From assembly GCA_000436035.1 (NCBI GenBank), contig FR893226.1, positions 1 through 12,924 of the forward strand: a DNA stretch of 12,924 bases. Direction: 5' to 3'. Source of the DNA: Prevotella sp. CAG:732. Its GTDB lineage: Bacteria; Bacteroidota; Bacteroidia; Bacteroidales; Bacteroidaceae. This document shows, one piece after another, positions 6,653 to 12,924 of this stretch (the first letter of the stretch is position 1; the number at the start of each line of letters is the position of its first letter). The notes under the pieces are model-generated. The model did no database searches. It was not told the origin of the DNA and saw nothing but the letters and a program-made list of their open reading frames with translations. Both the position numbers and the translations under genes were made by a program.

Positions 6653-7639
6653 ATGTCAAAGAAGTCACAACATAACAATATACTCTTGGCCGTCATCGGT
6701 TTTACGGCAGTGGTAGTGCTCGTGGGTGTCATCGGTTTCTTCACCTTGGAGCAGAAAGACGACACCATCCAGGGCGAGGTGGAAGTATCTGAATACAGAG
6801 TTTCCTGCAAATTGCCGGGTCGTGTGGTAGAACTGAGAGTGCAGGAGGGCGACTACGTTCACGTGGGCGACACCCTCGCCATCCTCGAAGTGCCAGAAAT
6901 GAAATCACAGGAGCAGATGCTCCAAGCCACCAATGCCGCTACTGAGGCGATGAAAGACTTGACCGATGCCGGTGCTCGCAAGGAGCAAATCAAGGGTGCC
7001 TATGAGTTGGTGCAGCAGGCTGAGGCAGCAGCAGCCATTGCCAAGAAGACCTACGAGCGTATGCAAAACCTCTATAACGAGGGCGTCATCAGCGGACAGA
7101 AGCGTGACGAGGCTTTCGCCGCATTCAAGGCGACAGAGGCTCAAGTAGCAGCTGCCAAGAGCCAGTATGAGATGGCAAAGAATGGTGCTCGTGAACAGGA
7201 GAAGCGAGTGGCTGCCAGCAACACACAGGCTTCCAAGAGTGCCGTTGATGTAGTGAAGAATCTCTTGAAGGAGACCGTTCAGATTGCCCAGTGCGAGGGC
7301 GAGGTCAGCAATGTCTATCCTAAGGTAGGCGAATTGGTGGGTCTCGGTTCTCCTATCATGAGCATCAGCATCATGAGCGACATGTGGGGTACCTTCAATG
7401 TACGTGAGGACCACTTGCAAGGCTTGAACAAGGGTGATACCTTCACCGCCTTCGTGCCAGCCTTCAACAAGGACATCAAGATGAAGGTGTATTACTTGAA
7501 AGACCAAGGTTCCTATGCCACTTGGAAGGCTACCAAGGACAATGGCGACTACGACCGCAAGACCTTCGAGGTGAAGGCTCGCCCTGTCACCAAGTTGGAG
7601 GGTTTGCGCCCTGGAATGTCTTTGATAATTAAGAATTAA
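6653..7639 (+). CDS. HlyD/MFP-family periplasmic adaptor
   Basis: The 328-residue adaptor bridges the inner-membrane permeases and the TolC-type channel. A single N-terminal membrane anchor spans about 10-31 after a short cytoplasmic MSKKSQHNN. The first lipoyl half is about 41-79 (CKLPGRVVELRVQEGDYVHVG region). The alpha-helical coiled-coil hairpin spans about 84-208 and is rich in Ala, Glu and Gln. Its tip carries RMQNLYNEGVIS (136-147), an exact fit to the RxxxLxxxxxxS pattern with which adaptors of this type engage TolC. The second lipoyl half is about 212-238 (GEVSNVYPKVGELVGLGSP), followed by a beta-barrel domain ending GLRPGMSLIIKN. The overall organisation resembles the YhiI/YbhG-like adaptors that partner ABC-2 permeases. 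The gene lies 20 bp before the first permease gene, and the stop codon is TAA followed directly by another TAA. Confidence 0.93.
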   Translation: MSKKSQHNNILLAVIGFTAVVVLVGVIGFFTLEQKDDTIQGEVEVSEYRVSCKLPGRVVELRVQEGDYVHVGDTLAILEVPEMKSQEQMLQATNAATEAMKDLTDAGARKEQIKGAYELVQQAEAAAAIAKKTYERMQNLYNEGVISGQKRDEAFAAFKATEAQVAAAKSQYEMAKNGAREQEKRVAASNTQASKSAVDVVKNLLKETVQIAQCEGEVSNVYPKVGELVGLGSPIMSISIMSDMWGTFNVREDHLQGLNKGDTFTAFVPAFNKDIKMKVYYLKDQGSYATWKATKDNGDYDRKTFEVKARPVTKLEGLRPGMSLIIKN

Positions 7640-7652
7640 TAATTAAGAATTC
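7625..7652 (+). repeat. 14-bp tandem duplication spanning the adaptor stop codon
   Basis: ATAATTAAGAATTA (7625-7638) is followed directly by ATAATTAAGAATTC (7639-7652), 13 of 14 bases identical. The first copy encodes the last residues (IKN) and most of the stop codon of the adaptor. The second lies in the 20-bp spacer before the permease gene. It appears to be a small slippage-type duplication that extended the spacer. Confidence 0.6.
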
Positions 7653-7659
7653 CGGGGTA

Positions 7660-8823
7660 ATGTTCAAGAGTTTATATCATATAGCCCTCAGAGAATGCGG
7701 CATCATGTGGAAGAATCCCATCTACTGGTTCTGCATGATACTCTTCCCTATCGTGGTGGTGATTTTCTTCACCACCTTGATGGCTGGCGGAGTGCCAACC
7801 GACATGCCTGTGGGTATCGTTGACCAGGACCACACGGCGACCTCCCGACAACTGGTTCACAAGCTCGATGCCTTCCAAACCACCAAGGTGGTGGCACATT
7901 ACGAGAATGTGGCGGAGGCTCGCCATGCCATCCAGAAGAACGACATCTATGCCTTCCTCTACATCCCCGAAGGCACGGAAGCAGGACTGATGGCTTCCAA
8001 GCAACCTAAGATTTCGTTCTACTATAGCAGTGTGTCGCTGGCGGCTGGCTCGCTCCTTTTCCGAGACCTGAAGACCATCTCCACGCTCGGTGGTGCGGCG
8101 GCAGGCATGACCAAGTTGGCAGCACTGGGCAAGACCCATGACGAGATCATGACCTTCCTGCAACCTATCGCCGTGGACCTCCACATGATAGGCAACCCAT
8201 ACGCCAACTACAACTATTACTTGTCGAGCGTGATGGTGCCAGGACTTATCATGGTGTTTATCTTCCTGATTACACCTTATTCTATAGGTACGGAGTTGAA
8301 GTTCAATCGTGCCAAGGAGTGGATGCGCATGGCAAACAACAATCCTTACCTCGCCATCGCAGGCAAGATGTTGCCACAGACGCTCATCTGGCTCATCATC
8401 TTCCTCGCCTTCGAGTTTTACCTCTATTATGTCTTGCAGTTCCCTCATCCGGGTGGCGCCTTGCCTATCGTCTTGCTAGGCATCCTCAGCATTTTGGCTT
8501 GCCAGTGCTTTGGCATCTTTGCCTTCGGACTGATGCCATCCCTCCGTATGTCAATGAGTATCTGTTCGCTCTGGGCAGTGGTGAGTTTCTCCATCTGTGG
8601 AGCCACCTACCCTATCTTCTCGATGGATGCGCCGATAGAGGCTATCGGACAACTCTTCCCGATGCGTCACTATTACATGATTTATCAGATGAACATCTTC
8701 AATGGCTTCCCGATGGGAGATGCCATGCTCCACTGGGGTGCGCTCGTACTCTTCTGCGCCTTGCCGATGCTCACCATCTGGAATATCAAGAAGGCAATGC
8801 TGGTTTATAAATATTTACCATAA
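7660..8823 (+). CDS. ABC-2 type transporter permease (first of pair)
   Basis: A 387-residue inner-membrane permease of the YhhJ/YbhR kind. The topology is typical of this group. An N-terminal membrane segment (about 21-42, WFCMILFPIVVVIFF) is followed by a large periplasmic domain of about 140 residues starting PVGIVDQDHTATSRQLVH (50-67), the usual VDxDxxxxSR signature. About five membrane segments then follow (approximately 190-212, 232-258, 266-291, 297-319 and 356-376). Between them lie RAKEWMR, a cytoplasmic coupling-type loop after segment two, and FPMRHYY (333-339), a conserved turn of ABC-2 permeases. It is expected to pair with the next gene product and the upstream adaptor and channel. 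No Walker motifs are present, so it needs a separate ATP-binding subunit. It starts with ATG 20 bp after the adaptor stop and ends in the TAATG overlap with the next gene. Confidence 0.92.
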   Translation: MFKSLYHIALRECGIMWKNPIYWFCMILFPIVVVIFFTTLMAGGVPTDMPVGIVDQDHTATSRQLVHKLDAFQTTKVVAHYENVAEARHAIQKNDIYAFLYIPEGTEAGLMASKQPKISFYYSSVSLAAGSLLFRDLKTISTLGGAAAGMTKLAALGKTHDEIMTFLQPIAVDLHMIGNPYANYNYYLSSVMVPGLIMVFIFLITPYSIGTELKFNRAKEWMRMANNNPYLAIAGKMLPQTLIWLIIFLAFEFYLYYVLQFPHPGGALPIVLLGILSILACQCFGIFAFGLMPSLRMSMSICSLWAVVSFSICGATYPIFSMDAPIEAIGQLFPMRHYYMIYQMNIFNGFPMGDAMLHWGALVLFCALPMLTIWNIKKAMLVYKYLP

Positions 8824-10091
8824 TGATTATGAACGGTTTATTAAATAAGATAGTCAATGGTTTCAGAGACATGTGCTACATCTGGGCGAAGGAAATGCGC
8901 AATGTATTTCGTGACGAGGGTGTGCTCATGTTCTGCATCTTGGTGCCGCTAGGTTATCCACTGCTCTATTCGTGGATATACAACAATGAGGTGGTACGAG
9001 AGGTGCCAACGGCGATTGTCGATTTGAGCCATAGCCATACCTCCAGGGAGTTCATCCGTGACTTCGATGCGGCTCCCGATACCAAAACGGCATATTTCTG
9101 CAATAGTCTTGACGAGGCGAAAGACTTGGTGGCTAAGCAGGCGGTGCATGGCATCCTCTACTTCCCTGCCGACTTCGATACGAAATTGAATCGTGGCGAA
9201 CAGGCACATGTGGGCGTCTATACCGACATGAGTCTGATGCTCACCTACAAGGCGATTTATCAGACGGCACAAGCCGTGGCAAGCCATATCAACTCCGGCA
9301 TCCAAGTATCTCAGTCGGGTGGTTTCACCGATCGTGATGACGAGATTACCACCGAACCGCTCGCCTTCGATGAGGTGCCCATCTTCAATACCACGGGTGG
9401 TTATGGCAATGCCATCCTGCCAGGTGTGCTGATGCTCATCTTGCAGCAGACGCTTCTGTTGGGCATCGGAATGGCGGCTGGTACATCTAGGGAACTGAAT
9501 AGAAACCGAGAGTTGGTGCCAGTGAGCGAACATTATGGTGGCATCTTCCGCATCGTGTTTGGCAAAGCATTGTGTTACTTCATGATTTATGCCGTGATGG
9601 GCATGTATTTGGCGCTTGTCGTACCGAAGATGTTCAGTTTCGTAAGCATGGTATCGTGGACCACCATCCTCGCCTTCCTCTTACCATTTATCCTATCGTG
9701 CATCTTCTTCGGCTTGATGCTCTCCTGCTTGGTAAGATACCGTGAGAATGTGATGCTCTTGGTGGTCTTCACTTCCGTTCCATTGCTCTTCATGACGGGT
9801 ATCTCCTGGCCACAATCCAATATTCCTGCCTTTTGGCAAGGAGTGGCATGGGTATTTCCATCCACCTTTGGTGTAAGAGGATTCCTTCGCATCAGCAGTA
9901 TGGGCGCATCCCTTGCCGACATTCTGCCAGAGTTCCGTGCCCTGTGGATACAGACGGGCATCTATTTCCTAGCCACCTGCCTCGTCTTCCGTCAGCAGAT
10001 ACGCAGTGCCAGACTCAATGCCGGCTTGCCCGCCGAGGAAGCGGACGTGGAGGATGAAATGGAAGAAATCTTAGCAGAGAAGAAAGAATAG
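8823..10091 (+). CDS. ABC-2 type transporter permease (second of pair)
   Basis: A 422-residue partner of the preceding permease with the same plan: a membrane segment at about 33-52 (GVLMFCILVPLGYPLLY), then a periplasmic domain beginning VPTAIVDLSHSHTSREFIRDF (61-81), the equivalent of the VDxDxxxxSR signature. About five membrane segments follow (approximately 196-218, 243-266, 279-302, 308-328 and 372-390). NRNRELVPVSE (226-236) is the coupling loop, and FPSTFGVRGFLRI (345-357) occupies the place of the FPMRHYY turn. A short acidic tail closes the protein (DVEDEMEEILAEKKE). The start codon overlaps the previous stop by one base (TAATG), implying translational coupling; an in-frame ATG six bases further on (8829) is an alternative. 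The presence of two different permeases argues for a heterodimeric membrane core. It is the last gene of the operon, followed by a hairpin terminator. Confidence 0.92.
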   Translation: MIMNGLLNKIVNGFRDMCYIWAKEMRNVFRDEGVLMFCILVPLGYPLLYSWIYNNEVVREVPTAIVDLSHSHTSREFIRDFDAAPDTKTAYFCNSLDEAKDLVAKQAVHGILYFPADFDTKLNRGEQAHVGVYTDMSLMLTYKAIYQTAQAVASHINSGIQVSQSGGFTDRDDEITTEPLAFDEVPIFNTTGGYGNAILPGVLMLILQQTLLLGIGMAAGTSRELNRNRELVPVSEHYGGIFRIVFGKALCYFMIYAVMGMYLALVVPKMFSFVSMVSWTTILAFLLPFILSCIFFGLMLSCLVRYRENVMLLVVFTSVPLLFMTGISWPQSNIPAFWQGVAWVFPSTFGVRGFLRISSMGASLADILPEFRALWIQTGIYFLATCLVFRQQIRSARLNAGLPAEEADVEDEMEEILAEKKE

Positions 10092-10104
10092 TACAGAAAA
10101 ACAA

Positions 10105-10121
10105 CTGTTACAGTGTAACAG
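10105..10121. promoter_or_regulatory. Perfect 17-bp palindrome, possible operator or RNA hairpin
   Basis: CTGTTACAGTGTAACAG has 8-bp arms around a central G and lies 13 bp after the stop codon of the second permease gene, upstream of the main terminator. As RNA it could form a 7-bp hairpin with a 3-nt loop, but it lacks a following U tract. As DNA it looks like a dimeric regulator site, but no promoter is nearby on either strand. Confidence 0.5.
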
Positions 10122-10152
10122 AAACATCATAAAACAAGTATCGCATACAGCC

Positions 10153-10192
10153 AAAAGAGGCTTGGAACCATCAGGATTCCAAGCCTCTTTTT
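10153..10192. terminator. Strong intrinsic terminator, probably bidirectional
   Basis: AAAAGAGGCTTGGAA (10153-10167) pairs perfectly over 15 bp with TTCCAAGCCTCTTTT (10177-10191), with a 9-nt loop. On the + strand the stem runs into five Ts within its end, which suits termination of the export operon. On the - strand the same stem ends in four Ts, suiting the convergent mrp-type gene that stops at 10261. Confidence 0.9.
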
Positions 10193-10260
10193 GTATCAAT
10201 CCATCAAGGCATCACGGCGTATGCCCATTTATTATTTATACTTTATAATTTATCATTTAA

Positions 10261-11358
10261 TCAATGTGTTCCCACAATCTTGGTAGGAGCCTGCTCCTTG
10301 TTGCGGCGATTCACCACCGTCACCACGCTTTGGGCGAGGCTGAGGAAGGCTTGACCCGTGATAGTATCCACCTTGGTAGCAGCTGGAGCACCATCATCGC
10401 CACCCTCACAGATACTCTGTACGATAGGAATCTGGGCGAGCAATGGCACATTCATCTCCTTCGCCAAGTTCTTGCAACCCTCCTTGCCAAAGATATAATA
10501 CTTGTTCTCTGGCAACTCGGCTGGCGTGAAGTAAGCCATGTTCTCTATCAGTCCGAGGATAGGCACGTTCACCTTGTCATTCTGATACATGTCGATACCC
10601 TTGCGAGCATCGGCGAGAGCCACCTGCTGAGGTGTGCTCACGATGACAGCACCCGTGATGGCCAGCGTCTGAAGAAGCGTCAAGTGGATGTCACTGGTGC
10701 CAGGAGGTGTATCGAGGATGAAGTAATCCAAGTCACCCCAGTCGGCATCGGCGATGAGCTGCTTCAAGGCCGAGCAAGCCATGCCACCACGCCACAAAGT
10801 AGCCGTGGTAGGACTTACGAAGAAGCCGATGCTGAGCAACTTCACACCATATTTCTCGATAGGTTCGATGAGGTCTCTGCCATCCTTGTGAACTGAGTAA
10901 GGACGTTCTTCCTCCACACCAAACATCTTTGGCATGGAAGGACCGAAGATGTCGGTATCGAGCAAACCTACCTTATAGCCCAACTTAGCGAGGGCGATGG
11001 CCAAGTTGGCAGAGACAGTGCTCTTGCCCACTCCACCCTTGCCCGAACTAACGGCAATGACGTTCTTCACTTGTGGCAACAACTTGCCGACCTCTGGACG
11101 TGGAGCCGACTTAAACTCCGTGACGATTTCCACCTCCACCTCCTTGGAGATGTGGTAGTGGATGGCAGCCTCAGCCGCCTTCACGGTACTCTTGAGAAAT
11201 GGGTCGGTGTCACGAGGGAAAAGCAACACCACCTTCACCTTCATACCGTTGATGCTAGGCGTATCAGCCAGCATCTCGCTCTCTATGAGGTTCTTCTTGG
11301 TACCAGGGTAGATCACCGTGGCGAGAGCCTCTTCTATCAATTTAGGATATAATGTCAT
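10261..11358 (-). CDS. Mrp/ApbC-family Fe-S cluster carrier ATPase
   Basis: A 365-residue cytoplasmic P-loop ATPase of the Mrp/NBP35/ApbC group, which binds and hands over Fe-S clusters to target proteins. The N-terminal MIP18/DUF59-type domain covers about 1-85. The MinD-like ATPase domain contains SSGKGGVGKST (104-114, deviant Walker A), DTDIFGPSMPKMFG (134-147) and DTPPGTSDIHL (216-226). The usual C-terminal CxxC cluster-binding motif is not visible: after ENMAYFTPAELPENKYY (272-288) there are only isolated cysteines (Cys295 and Cys317, plus Cys195 further upstream). This variant seems normal for Bacteroidota homologues as far as I remember. The ATG giving MTLYPKLIEEAL is chosen because family members start there; a GTG 78 bp upstream keeps the frame open but would begin right at the predicted transcript start. 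The gene is convergent with the export operon and sits alone. Confidence 0.93.
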   Translation of the reverse strand: MTLYPKLIEEALATVIYPGTKKNLIESEMLADTPSINGMKVKVVLLFPRDTDPFLKSTVKAAEAAIHYHISKEVEVEIVTEFKSAPRPEVGKLLPQVKNVIAVSSGKGGVGKSTVSANLAIALAKLGYKVGLLDTDIFGPSMPKMFGVEEERPYSVHKDGRDLIEPIEKYGVKLLSIGFFVSPTTATLWRGGMACSALKQLIADADWGDLDYFILDTPPGTSDIHLTLLQTLAITGAVIVSTPQQVALADARKGIDMYQNDKVNVPILGLIENMAYFTPAELPENKYYIFGKEGCKNLAKEMNVPLLAQIPIVQSICEGGDDGAPAATKVDTITGQAFLSLAQSVVTVVNRRNKEQAPTKIVGTH

Positions 11359-11447
11359 TATCAACTTTTGATTTACTTGTGAATATTCAGTCTTAAATAT
11401 CTGCGTGATGCGAGCAAAAGCTATGCCATCCTTCACAGATAACTTTG

Positions 11448-11479
11448 CAAAAATACCAATAAATTATGTAATAAACAAA
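11448..11479 (-). promoter_or_regulatory. Promoter of the mrp-type gene
   Basis: On the minus strand TTTG (11476-11479) is followed after 20 nt by TATTTTTG (11448-11455), matching the Bacteroidota consensus exactly. The start site would be near 11441, giving a leader of about 80 nt before the ATG at 11358. This supports that ATG over the GTG at 11436, which would leave almost no leader. Confidence 0.72.
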
Positions 11480-11493
11480 TAAAAGCTAAATAA

Positions 11494-11525
11494 TTTCAGA
11501 TATTAAACACTTTTGTGTATCTTTG
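11494..11525 (+). promoter_or_regulatory. Promoter of the GH115-like gene
   Basis: TTTC (11494-11497) is followed after 20 nt by TATCTTTG (11518-11525), one mismatch from the Bacteroidota consensus, the same -33 variant as at asnB. The leader to the ATG at 11596 would be about 63 nt and can form a modest 6-bp stem, ACAGAG (11544-11549) with CTCTGT (11563-11568). The -33 box is 14 bp from that of the divergent mrp-type promoter. Confidence 0.65.
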
Positions 11526-11595
11526 CAGAAATCACATTATCTCACAGAGAATCGCAAGACGCCTCTGTAATACAACATCATAAAACTAGAAGAAA

Positions 11596-12924
11596 ATGAA
11601 TTACAAGAAGATATGGCTCAGCTTTGTCCTGGGCTTAGCTTGCTTGTCATGCCAAGACATCACTGCATCAACAGTCAGCCATCGAAACGGTGCTTTCAGC
11701 AAGAGTAAGGAGGCATCCACCAAGGTCAAGAAGACCGAAGTGCAAACTGCGCCCCCATGCGTCTATTGGACGGATGGCAACGGCAGAGTGACCTACACCG
11801 TCAACGCCAACACATCGACCGTGGTGAAGAAAGCACTCGAAATGTTTGAGAGCGACATGAAGGCTGTGACGGGGCTTGCAGCCAAGCAGAAGGCAGGCGC
11901 TCCCCTCCAGATATACCAGCTCGACATGCTCACCAACAAGGAGTTCTCTGCCCTGGAGAAGTCGGGCGTGCCTATCCACAAGATCATCACCGCCCACGAC
12001 GCCTACTACATTGGCGTGAGCAACAACAAACTGATGGTTGTAGGAAGCGATGCCCGTGGCACGGCATACGCCATCATGTACCTTTCACAGAAAGCAGGTG
12101 TCTCGCCTTGGGCGGCATGGAACGGCGTGAAACCTCAGCATCGCCGCACCCTCTCTACTCCATCCGACCTGACGTGGATTATGAAGCCTCGCATCGAGTT
12201 CAGAGGATTCGCACTGAACGGAAGTCAATGGATGAAGCCACAAAACTACAGTGAGATAGCCCGACTGATGTTGCGACTGAGATGCAACACGCTCTGGCAG
12301 GTGGATGGCAAGCACAACGCCGCTTACGACAAGGCAGTAGTGGATAGCTTCGACCTCTGCGTGGCTGAGAACTACAAGGTGACGGAGGTGCTCGGCAAGA
12401 AGCATAAGAAGCACAAGAGAAACATCGACAACGTGAAGATGGTCTTCGATGATGAACAGATTCAGCTTTCATGCGTGGCTCCCGGCTTGCTCCTCGAAGT
12501 CCTCACCAACAAGGACTTCCATGAAAACAAGAGTTCTCATCACGACAAGTCGCACGCCTCCGATGCCTCCAATGGCAAGCATTCATCAGCTTCATCCAAT
12601 GGCAAGCACTACGCCAATGTCGAGGATGATGCCTGGATAGCCAACGTGACCAATCCGAAGCTCTCCATGCTCCAACTGTCGATGATGACCGACTTGGCTT
12701 GGAACGAGAATGCCCTGAAGATGGGCAACAAGCTGTACCTACAGAAATGGCTCAGCGAGCAGTTTGGCAACGACCTCGGCAAGCGCCTCCTCCCCTTGAT
12801 GGCGGAATACTACCGCTTGACCAGCATCCGTCAACCAGCTTACATGGCGATGCCATACGGCGACACCGAGTTCCACTCTGGCGAGTTTGGCAATGAGCTG
12901 GAGCGTTATCTCTACGCCTACGAC
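11596..12924 (+). CDS. Exported GH115-like protein with a shortened core (3' end cut by window edge)
   Basis: The first 443 residues of an exported protein. Residues 1-19 are a lipoprotein-like signal (MNYKKIWLSFVLGLACLSC); Cys19 or Cys16 could be lipidated, though neither fits the lipobox well. GH115 (xylan alpha-1,2-glucuronidase) landmarks are visible. GSDARGTAYAIMYLSQKAGVSPW (150-171) matches the family's RGTIYGIYDLSE-GVSPWYWW region. KPRIEFRGFALN (197-208) matches the PSVKYRG-F-N strand. YSEIARLMLRLRCNTLWQ (218-235) matches the LLRLKANYLWP helix. DDAWIANVTNPKLSM...DLAWNENA (344-373) matches DxWIxNVGDLKPxE...DYAWNP. The distance between the last two blocks is only about 110 residues, less than I expect for this family, and contains KKHKKHKR (268-275) and a Ser/His/Asn-rich stretch (about 312-340). 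The catalytic barrel therefore looks reduced, and activity is doubtful. No frameshift or stop is seen. Its own promoter precedes it. Family moderately sure, function open. Confidence 0.7.
   Translation, partial: MNYKKIWLSFVLGLACLSCQDITASTVSHRNGAFSKSKEASTKVKKTEVQTAPPCVYWTDGNGRVTYTVNANTSTVVKKALEMFESDMKAVTGLAAKQKAGAPLQIYQLDMLTNKEFSALEKSGVPIHKIITAHDAYYIGVSNNKLMVVGSDARGTAYAIMYLSQKAGVSPWAAWNGVKPQHRRTLSTPSDLTWIMKPRIEFRGFALNGSQWMKPQNYSEIARLMLRLRCNTLWQVDGKHNAAYDKAVVDSFDLCVAENYKVTEVLGKKHKKHKRNIDNVKMVFDDEQIQLSCVAPGLLLEVLTNKDFHENKSSHHDKSHASDASNGKHSSASSNGKHYANVEDDAWIANVTNPKLSMLQLSMMTDLAWNENALKMGNKLYLQKWLSEQFGNDLGKRLLPLMAEYYRLTSIRQPAYMAMPYGDTEFHSGEFGNELERYLYAYD
12568..12608 (+). repeat. 14-bp direct repeat in the low-complexity segment
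   Basis: TCCAATGGCAAGCA occurs at 12568-12581 and again, identically, at 12595-12608, in frame and 27 bp (nine codons) apart. Each copy encodes S-N-G-K-H in the Ser/His-rich linker of the GH115-like protein, so the linker probably grew by duplication. Confidence 0.7.

Noticed and set aside
7672..8448. Minus-strand open frame of 258 codons opposite the first permease gene
   Set aside because: Its His/Glu/Arg-rich composition is typical of a reverse reading of a membrane-protein gene; the + strand gene is clear.
8319..8810. + strand open frame of 163 codons in another frame within the first permease gene
   Set aside because: It lies entirely inside the permease coding region and has shadow-like Arg/His/Leu composition with no recognisable motif.
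11359..11436. N-terminal extension of the mrp-type protein from a GTG at 11436
   Set aside because: The family normally begins at MTLYPKL, and the predicted transcript starts only a few bases before the GTG, leaving essentially no leader.

Overview
The window looks like chromosomal DNA of a Bacteroidota organism, most likely Prevotella/Segatella (P. copri-like). Two things point there. Upstream of five of the transcription units there is a recognisable Bacteroidota-type promoter (TTTG or a one-base variant, 19-20 nt, then TAnnTTTG). The proteins (AsnB, GltB, the Mrp type beginning MTLYPKL, TolC with a long first surface loop, a FimB/Mfa2-like lipoprotein, a GH115-like protein) also have the character of that phylum. 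The genus is inferred from general familiarity, not from a search. I see no tRNA, rRNA, CRISPR array, insertion sequence or integrase.

Layout. Bases 1-2849 (- strand) hold asnB followed 31 bp later by the start of gltB, probably one operon of two glutamine-hydrolysing enzymes of nitrogen assimilation, driven from a promoter at about 2905-2936. A 301-bp AT-rich gap follows. A Cof-type HAD phosphatase (- strand, 3151-3945) is divergent from a FimB/Mfa2-like lipoprotein gene (+ strand, 4126-4968). Their promoters sit nearly back to back in a 180-bp intergenic region.

Bases 5101-10091 (+ strand) form a four-gene export operon: outer-membrane TolC-type channel, HlyD-type periplasmic adaptor with a visible hairpin-tip motif, and two ABC-2 permeases of the YhhJ/YbhR type. 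The promoter lies just upstream and a strong hairpin terminator just downstream. No ATP-binding subunit is encoded with it, so the motor must come from elsewhere in the genome.

The terminator separates this operon from a convergent mrp/apbC-type Fe-S carrier ATPase gene (- strand, 10261-11358). That gene is divergent from a + strand gene at 11596 that runs off the window. The latter encodes an exported protein with GH115 (xylan alpha-glucuronidase) family landmarks, but the stretch where the catalytic barrel should lie appears shortened and carries a Lys/His- and Ser/His-rich segment. I regard it as the most interesting object here. Otherwise the window is mostly ordinary housekeeping plus a drug-efflux-like operon. 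I did not find a convincing new multi-gene system.
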